DNA of 64,000 bases from Priestia koreensis (GTDB lineage: Bacteria; Bacillota; Bacilli; Bacillales; Bacillaceae_H): positions 62,001-126,000 of the forward strand of contig NZ_LILC01000013.1 in the NCBI RefSeq assembly GCF_001274935.1, read 5' to 3'. The position numbers and the translations under genes are program-made. The notes beneath the pieces were generated by a model that saw nothing but the letters and a program-made list of their open reading frames with translations, was not told where the DNA came from and ran no database searches. Every line of letters begins with the position of its first letter. Position 1 is the first letter of the stretch. Positions 59,316 through 64,000 of this stretch are shown piece after piece.

Positions 59316-60113
59316 GTGAACGCATCCATTGTGAGCTTGTTAGAAGCGAATAAAGATTCACTGTACAGCGATTGGAAGGAGCATCTTAACTCTATTACAG
59401 ATCCTCATATAGAAGAATTTAAAGGCAATCATTCTTTGAATGAAGAAGCATTTTCATTGATCATAAACAGCCTTAAAGAGTACGAAACAGAAGATTTTTC
59501 TGAGCTACGCGCTTTTTATAACAAGCTGTTTACAAAAGAATGGTCGCTCAATTATTTGACGGCTGCTTTTCAACAATTTAGGCGCAGCGCGCTGTATATG
59601 ATGTTAAAACAGGACATTCCACGTGAGAACATTATGACATTCTATGAAGAAATCGACGGCTGGTTTGATCCTATTTTAATGCACCTTGTTAATGATTGTT
59701 CAGAAAGCTGGCGGACACGTTTTGAAGAGCAAAAACAAACGGTTCAAGAGCTGACGGCGCCAATTATCCCTGTGTTTGAAAAAATTTGCGTTCTTCCGCT
59801 AATTGGCGTAATTGATAGTGAGCGCGCAGAAACCATTAAGGAAAATCTGCTTAACGGCATCATTTCAACACGCAGTGAATACGTCTTGATTGATATTACA
59901 GGTGTGCCAGTAGTTGATACGTACGTTTCAAATTACTTAATGCAGGCTACCCAAGCTGCTAATATGCTAGGGTCTACGTGCATTATCGTTGGCATTCGTC
60001 CCGAAATCGCACAAACCCTCGTAAATTTAGGCGTAACGCTAAATGTGTTAACCTTTGCCAATTTGAATAAAGGAATTCAATATGCATTAAGGCAAACACA
60101 GCGAGCACAATAG
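59316..60113 (+). CDS. RsbR-family co-antagonist with STAS domain
   Basis: 265 residues. N-terminal non-heme globin-like sensor (about 1-140) and C-terminal STAS domain: PIIPVFEKICVLPLIGVID, VLIDITGVPVVDTYV, IIVGIRPEIAQTLVNLGV. Such paralogues join RsbS in the stressosome that releases RsbT and activates sigma-B. The conserved Thr in DITGVP is the expected RsbT phosphorylation region. Start is GTG 59316 after GGAGGAGG; the overlapping ATG is followed by a stop. Confidence 0.88.
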   Translation: MNASIVSLLEANKDSLYSDWKEHLNSITDPHIEEFKGNHSLNEEAFSLIINSLKEYETEDFSELRAFYNKLFTKEWSLNYLTAAFQQFRRSALYMMLKQDIPRENIMTFYEEIDGWFDPILMHLVNDCSESWRTRFEEQKQTVQELTAPIIPVFEKICVLPLIGVIDSERAETIKENLLNGIISTRSEYVLIDITGVPVVDTYVSNYLMQATQAANMLGSTCIIVGIRPEIAQTLVNLGVTLNVLTFANLNKGIQYALRQTQRAQ

Positions 60114-60140
60114 ATTGCCGAAGGTTTTGTATATAAGTTG

Positions 60141-60178
60141 AAACACGCTTTCTGTCATTTAACAGTGAGGGCGTGTTT
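60141..60178. terminator. terminator between converging genes
   Basis: Outer stem aaacacgc/gcgtgttt and inner ctgt/acag, then T-run, between genes ending at 60113 and 60184. Confidence 0.7.
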
Positions 60179-60183
60179 TTTTG

Positions 60184-60765
60184 TTAAAATTTTGTGATTG
60201 GATGGCGAGAAAAGAACGCTTTTCGTACCGACGGTGTTTGAACGAGCTGTTGAATGTCTTGCTGATGTTTCATTAAAAAGTGGTTAACCTCTTTTCCGTT
60301 GTAAAGGTTCTCTGGGAAGTCTGGGAAATGTTGCTGAAGCCACGCCTGCATCTCTTCTTTGGACACCTCAAACCTACGATTATCCACTATAACCTCATAG
60401 GCTTTTGCATTGGGAATGAGAATCGCTTCATAAATGGCATTATATAAAAATGTTTCAGACAATGTCGACGGTTTTCCAAACCAATAGTTATCAATTTGCC
60501 CATCGGGAATAGCCCCTTGGCTGTATCCATACGTAATACGGACGTACTCACCCTGTACATTGATCTTTTTAAACGTTTCCCCTCCAGGCAGCTGTTTGAT
60601 TAGTGCGCTTACGTTTGAAATCTCGTCACTATTTGTTCCAATATATGAAGGAAGGAAGGACTCCTTAACGCTGTCAATCGTTGTGATGGACTTATAATCC
60701 ATACAGCCGCTACAAAGTGCTACTATGAATGTGACGGATAGAATTAGGTTCATACACCTGTTCAT
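60184..60765 (-). CDS. DUF4825-like lipoprotein
   Basis: 193 residues. Hydrophobic leader ending CSGC (lipobox Cys21), so membrane-anchored outside. Mature part has SYIGTNSDEISNVSALIKQLP, a DUF4825-like start, and a C-terminal helical region. Unknown function. AAGGAGAG precedes ATG 60765. Confidence 0.65.
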   Translation of the reverse strand: MNRCMNLILSVTFIVALCSGCMDYKSITTIDSVKESFLPSYIGTNSDEISNVSALIKQLPGGETFKKINVQGEYVRITYGYSQGAIPDGQIDNYWFGKPSTLSETFLYNAIYEAILIPNAKAYEVIVDNRRFEVSKEEMQAWLQQHFPDFPENLYNGKEVNHFLMKHQQDIQQLVQTPSVRKAFFSRHPITKF

Positions 60766-60891
60766 ATACTCTCTCCTTATCCCCTACGTAAACTAAAAAG
60801 CAATATGCGGTTTAGACATATTGCTTTTGATGTGATGCTGTATTATATGGGTAAAAAAACGTTTGGTTTCATCTTTTTCCAGAAATCATCT

Positions 60892-62409
60892 TTAGTCGAT
60901 TTTTCCCAGGGGTTTTTTCGCTGGTCCTTCGATCACATCTCCACTAGTAGAGAAACGCGAACCGTGGCAAGGGCAATCCCAAGTACGATCCCCATCATTC
61001 CATTCCACTTCACAGCCGAGATGTGTACACGTTGTATCAACAAAATGGAGCGTCCCCTCTTTGTCACGATAGGCCCCGCAGCGTTTTCCATTCACGGAGA
61101 CAACGGCTCCCTCATCCTTTTTCAAGTGCTCTGCTTTTTTATCAGGCCTTTGAAGCTTACCAGCTAAAAGGTGACCTGCTACGTCTAAATTGTTTTTGAA
61201 AAACATTTTAAGGCTTGGATCGATGGAGAAACGGGATGGGTTGTAGACTTCTTTGCACGGATTATCTCGTTTCAGGATGATATCTCTCAGCAAAAATGCC
61301 GCGGCTGTGCCGTTTGTCATGCCCCACTTTCGAAACCCTGTCGCAACTAAAATGTTTCGCTTATCATCTGTGATCGGTCCTACGTACGGGACCTTATCTA
61401 ACGTAATCAGATCCTGTGCTGACCATCGAAAAGGAATGCTTTCAACGCCAATCGTTTGTTGGCTAAATTCCTCAAGCGCTTTATAGTGAGCGCTCGTTGA
61501 AGATCCTTGTCCTGTTTTATGTCCTTCACCACTCACTAAAATGAGCTTATCTCCTTGATAAGGCGTATATCGAAGAGAGCGTGTCGGTGTCTCGGCGCTA
61601 TAATACATGCCGCCGGGATAGACAATTTTAGGTTTTACTGCTAATACGTAGGAACGCTCTGCATACATTCTTGTAAAGTAAAACCCATTGCCGTCAAAAA
61701 ACGGAAAGTGAGAGCACGCTACGACATATGTACACGTTACTTTTGGTCCATTCTTCGTCACGACTTTTGTCTGTTCCTCATTCTCCACGTCAATAGCTAC
61801 CGTACCTTCAAATAGCTGCCCACCATTTTTCACAATTTCTTCTGCTAACTTCGTGATGTACTTTACCGGGTGAAATTGCGCTTGATCCTTCATCACAACG
61901 GCGCCTTTAATATCAAAAGGTAGCGGAATATCATCGATAAAAAGGCTTGGGATATTTAAACGTTGGTAAGCTTCATATTCGTTCTCAATCTTCTTCATAT
62001 AAGAATCGGTTGTCGCATAAATACAGGCAGCTTCACTTACAAAATCACAGTCAAGGCCAAGCTTCTTGCTTTCAGAAGCAATAAAGTTTTTGGCTTCATT
62101 ATTGATTTCGTAATAAAGCTTTGTTTTTTCTTCTCCAATATGCTCAATCAGTTCGTCATAGATTAACCCGTGCTGGGCGGTCACTTTTGCCGTCGTATGA
62201 CCAGTCGTTCCGTTCACAATTCGGTCAGCTTCTAATAAAGCAACCTTCACTCCCTCTTTGCTCAATAAGTAGGCTGTCGTAATCCCTGCTATGCCCCCTC
62301 CTACAATACATACGTCCACCGCTATGTCTTCTTTTAGCGCTTCGTAGCGTGGAAGGTCAATCTCTGCTCTCCAATAAGGCTCAAGATGATTTTTAGGTTC
62401 TTCTGTCAT
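60892..62409 (-). CDS. yhfW: FAD-dependent oxidoreductase with C-terminal Rieske domain, YhfW-like
   Basis: 505 residues. DAO-type FAD domain (VCIVGGGIAGITTAYLL, GHTTAKVTAQHG) and a C-terminal Rieske [2Fe-2S] site CTHLGC...CPCHGS (about 455-480). Same arrangement as B. subtilis YhfW. Probably an amine or amino-acid oxidoreductase using the Rieske centre for electron transfer; substrate unknown. Confidence 0.88.
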   Translation of the reverse strand: MTEEPKNHLEPYWRAEIDLPRYEALKEDIAVDVCIVGGGIAGITTAYLLSKEGVKVALLEADRIVNGTTGHTTAKVTAQHGLIYDELIEHIGEEKTKLYYEINNEAKNFIASESKKLGLDCDFVSEAACIYATTDSYMKKIENEYEAYQRLNIPSLFIDDIPLPFDIKGAVVMKDQAQFHPVKYITKLAEEIVKNGGQLFEGTVAIDVENEEQTKVVTKNGPKVTCTYVVACSHFPFFDGNGFYFTRMYAERSYVLAVKPKIVYPGGMYYSAETPTRSLRYTPYQGDKLILVSGEGHKTGQGSSTSAHYKALEEFSQQTIGVESIPFRWSAQDLITLDKVPYVGPITDDKRNILVATGFRKWGMTNGTAAAFLLRDIILKRDNPCKEVYNPSRFSIDPSLKMFFKNNLDVAGHLLAGKLQRPDKKAEHLKKDEGAVVSVNGKRCGAYRDKEGTLHFVDTTCTHLGCEVEWNDGDRTWDCPCHGSRFSTSGDVIEGPAKKPLGKID

Positions 62410-62566
62410 GTTTACAAACTCCTCCTATCTAAACAAAACCTATTAAAAGCTTTGCCAACACCTTCTTTCTTCAAACAAGAAACTTCTCCTTAAGAAGTCC
62501 CTGAATACTTCTACTTGTACTGGAGATAATGAGAAAAAACGTCAGAAAGCTAGGGTGAGGTAACGA

Positions 62567-63112
62567 ATGACAAAAGGAATTGAAGCACTCGCATCACTTC
62601 TAAAAAATTTTATAGATGAAGAACCGAAGCCACCTCTGCATGTTGGAGAGGTGATGGATTTATGGACATCATACACCGCGTTTCATGAAGCACACTCCCT
62701 CTATCAAGTCGGAATTAATTGCACGACTGATCAAGATTTGATTCATGTACTCGAGCAAGCGCTTGAAACGAGTCGAAAAGATACAAAGATGATTGAAGAG
62801 TTTTTGTTGCATGAAGGAGTTCCGTTACCTCTTGTGAATGCAAATAAACCCGTCTCAAGAGCAAACAGTATACCTGAAGGAGCCAAGCTGACAGACGACG
62901 AGCTTGCTAATTTAATTTCTGTTAAAGTTGCTGCTTCTATTATTTATTGTGCCCAGGCTATGTCTAAAACCGTGCGGAGCGATGTAGGTATTATGTTTTT
63001 TGATATTCAAGTACATTTAATGAAATTTGCGGCTCCTTTAAAAAATTTAATGAAAAAGCGCGGGTGGTTACGGATTCCCCCTCCGTACCTTCCACCTGGT
63101 AGCCCTAATTAA
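62567..63112 (+). CDS. DUF3231 family protein
   Basis: 181 residues, mainly helical; ferritin-like pair of helix blocks with HEAHSLYQVGINCTTDQDL and SIIYCAQAMSKTVRSDVG, ending GWLRIPPPYLPPG. DUF3231 is spread in spore formers, often as repeated copies; function unknown. GTGAGG precedes ATG 62567. Confidence 0.75.
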   Translation: MTKGIEALASLLKNFIDEEPKPPLHVGEVMDLWTSYTAFHEAHSLYQVGINCTTDQDLIHVLEQALETSRKDTKMIEEFLLHEGVPLPLVNANKPVSRANSIPEGAKLTDDELANLISVKVAASIIYCAQAMSKTVRSDVGIMFFDIQVHLMKFAAPLKNLMKKRGWLRIPPPYLPPGSPN

Positions 63113-63115
63113 CAT

Positions 63116-63153
63116 AAAAAAGAAGGGTCTCACCGGCGAGACCCTTCTTTTTT
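63116..63153. terminator. bidirectional terminator
   Basis: Perfect 16-bp stem (63116-63131 with 63138-63153), 6-base loop, A and T tracts on the two sides; overlaps the stop of the DinB gene. Confidence 0.92.
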
Positions 63154-63618
63154 AAAGGATTGAAATGAACGTCCAACTACATTGGCGCTGACTGGTTCCA
63201 AATGTAATTCTCGTGCCCACACGGATAGCTGACCAGTATGATGAATTTCGTGGGCAATCACATGTTGAATAATATCTTCAACCATATAAGGAGTATCATC
63301 CCATGGAACGGTCACCATTTTTTCTTTATTACCGTCCCAGTTCAAAAGAAATTCGGTTATTTCCTCTCGACAGCGATCAGAAAAATGCTTAATCTGCTGA
63401 ATTGAGCGATGTGATTCAAATTCAAGCAACACGTCTTCTTTTTGCCCAATACCACGAATCCAACTATATTCAACGTCAACGATATGAAACAGCGTATATA
63501 AAATGCTGCCTACGCCTCCACTTCGCTTCTTGAACAATTCTTCTTCATCAAGTTGCTTGCACCAGTCAAACCACTCGTCTCGTACTTGCCAGTTATAGTC
63601 AAAGAATTTTAGCAACAT
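63130..63618 (-). CDS. DinB-family protein
   Basis: 162 residues. LFHIVDVEYSWIRG and HVIAHEIHHTGQLSVW give the three-His metal site. Typical DinB/YuaE-like protein; function unknown. GAGGGACAC precedes ATG 63618. Third DinB gene in the window. Confidence 0.82.
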   Translation of the reverse strand: MLLKFFDYNWQVRDEWFDWCKQLDEEELFKKRSGGVGSILYTLFHIVDVEYSWIRGIGQKEDVLLEFESHRSIQQIKHFSDRCREEITEFLLNWDGNKEKMVTVPWDDTPYMVEDIIQHVIAHEIHHTGQLSVWARELHLEPVSANVVGRSFQSFKKEGSRR

Positions 63619-63683
63619 GTGTCCCTCATCTCTACAGATTTACTTTTGAAATGATTCGTTGCTAATTGCTAGAATCCTCTTCA

Positions 63684-64000
63684 TCACGAACTTTTTTGCA
63701 AAATCACCATGTTACATCCATGCAGAACGCGGTGATTAGCGTGTGGGTCCTGTGTATGAAGTGTAAGATAAAGCTCTTCTAACAGCTGATCGCGAATCGC
63801 TTCAGGCAGGTGTTGAAGCCATGATAACGAGTATACCCGACCGCACCACTCTTCCGTTGAGTAAGAAACGCTGTATTCGATTCGACTTGTATCAATGACG
63901 TGAAGACCACTCTCCTGCCACTCTTTGTACCACTCGATAGGAAGCAAATCGGTTGCTGATTTTAATTCGTTTTTTGACAGCTCTTTTCGAAATAGATTCG
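63684..64000 (-). CDS. class I SAM-dependent methyltransferase, C-terminal part (5' end outside window)
   Basis: The frame is open from the right edge to 63684. The visible 105 residues (EWYKEWQESGLHVID, VSYSTEEWCGRVYSLSWLQHLP, HGCNMVILQK) match the C-terminal part of small-molecule methyltransferases of the UbiE/YxbB type. The SAM-binding motifs lie outside. The TTG at 63945-63947 is not a start. Confidence 0.65.
   Translation of the reverse strand, partial: NLFRKELSKNELKSATDLLPIEWYKEWQESGLHVIDTSRIEYSVSYSTEEWCGRVYSLSWLQHLPEAIRDQLLEELYLTLHTQDPHANHRVLHGCNMVILQKSS

Noticed and set aside
1..64000. tRNA or rRNA genes, insertion sequences, prophage, CRISPR-Cas, defence islands
   Set aside because: None seen on reading: no transposase, integrase, cas or restriction genes, and no cloverleaf or rRNA segments recognised. 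A tRNAscan or ISfinder run could still find short remnants.

Overview
The window looks like the chromosome of a low-to-moderate GC, spore-forming Bacillaceae member close to Bacillus/Priestia. The evidence is strong AGGAGG-type ribosome binding sites, sigma-A type promoters, many T-tailed intrinsic terminators, T-box leaders, a SacB/LevB pair, a HemY-type oxidase, an RsbR-type stressosome protein and a YhfW-like Rieske oxidoreductase. No rRNA, tRNA, insertion sequence, prophage or CRISPR array was seen. Most genes are short monocistronic housekeeping or accessory units.

Layout. 1-5.3 kb: the two divergent arms of a homoprotocatechuate (4-hydroxyphenylacetate) meta-cleavage pathway. hpaE (partial) and a DapA-like aldolase lie on the minus strand; a LysR regulator and hpaG1-hpaG2-hpaF lie on the plus strand. 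Between them is a 600-bp region with a perfect 20-bp inverted repeat and an 86-bp tandem repeat. 5.4-25 kb: a mosaic of single genes, including a secreted protein, several GNAT acetyltransferases, a fused Ada methyltransferase, a YbbE-like serine hydrolase, a DltE-like dehydrogenase, a C45 autoproteolytic hydrolase, a CaiB/BaiF CoA-transferase, an immunity-like DUF2314/DUF2185 + DUF2716 pair and an Acr3/BASS exporter. 25-30.5 kb: levansucrase (sacB) and levanase (levB), then a heme O synthase. 30.5-37 kb: hydrolases, DinB, VOC, GNAT and methyltransferase genes. 37-39 kb: two tandem threonine T-boxes upstream of a threonyl-tRNA synthetase that lacks the TGS and editing domains. 39-50 kb: membrane proteins (a DedA protein with a degenerate PAP2 domain, several very small proteins), a diguanylate cyclase, an M50 protease, a HemY paralogue and GNATs. 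50-58 kb: AraC/GyrI regulator coupled to a BtrH-like C39 protein; an SDR gene behind a long structured leader; Nudix; a deleted GNAT; an M20 amidohydrolase-DUF3311-sodium symporter operon. 58-64 kb: DinB, an Arg/Ser/Gly repeat protein (probably spore-related), an RsbR paralogue, a DUF4825 lipoprotein, a Rieske/FAD oxidoreductase, DUF3231, DinB and the end of a methyltransferase gene.

The most unusual items are: the SDR leader at 52737-53039 (strong promoter, 11-bp long-range stem, intrinsic terminator and hairpin hiding the ribosome binding site); the editing-less ThrRS under a duplicated T-box; the RS-repeat protein; the DedA/pseudo-PAP2 fusion; a GAAC-N4-GTTC (LexA-type) palindrome between perfect promoter boxes of a GNAT gene; and several small broken genes (a poly-T frameshift, a GNAT stub, an internally deleted GNAT, a truncated DUF2332). 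All functional calls rest on reading the sequence and remembered family features; no database search was run.
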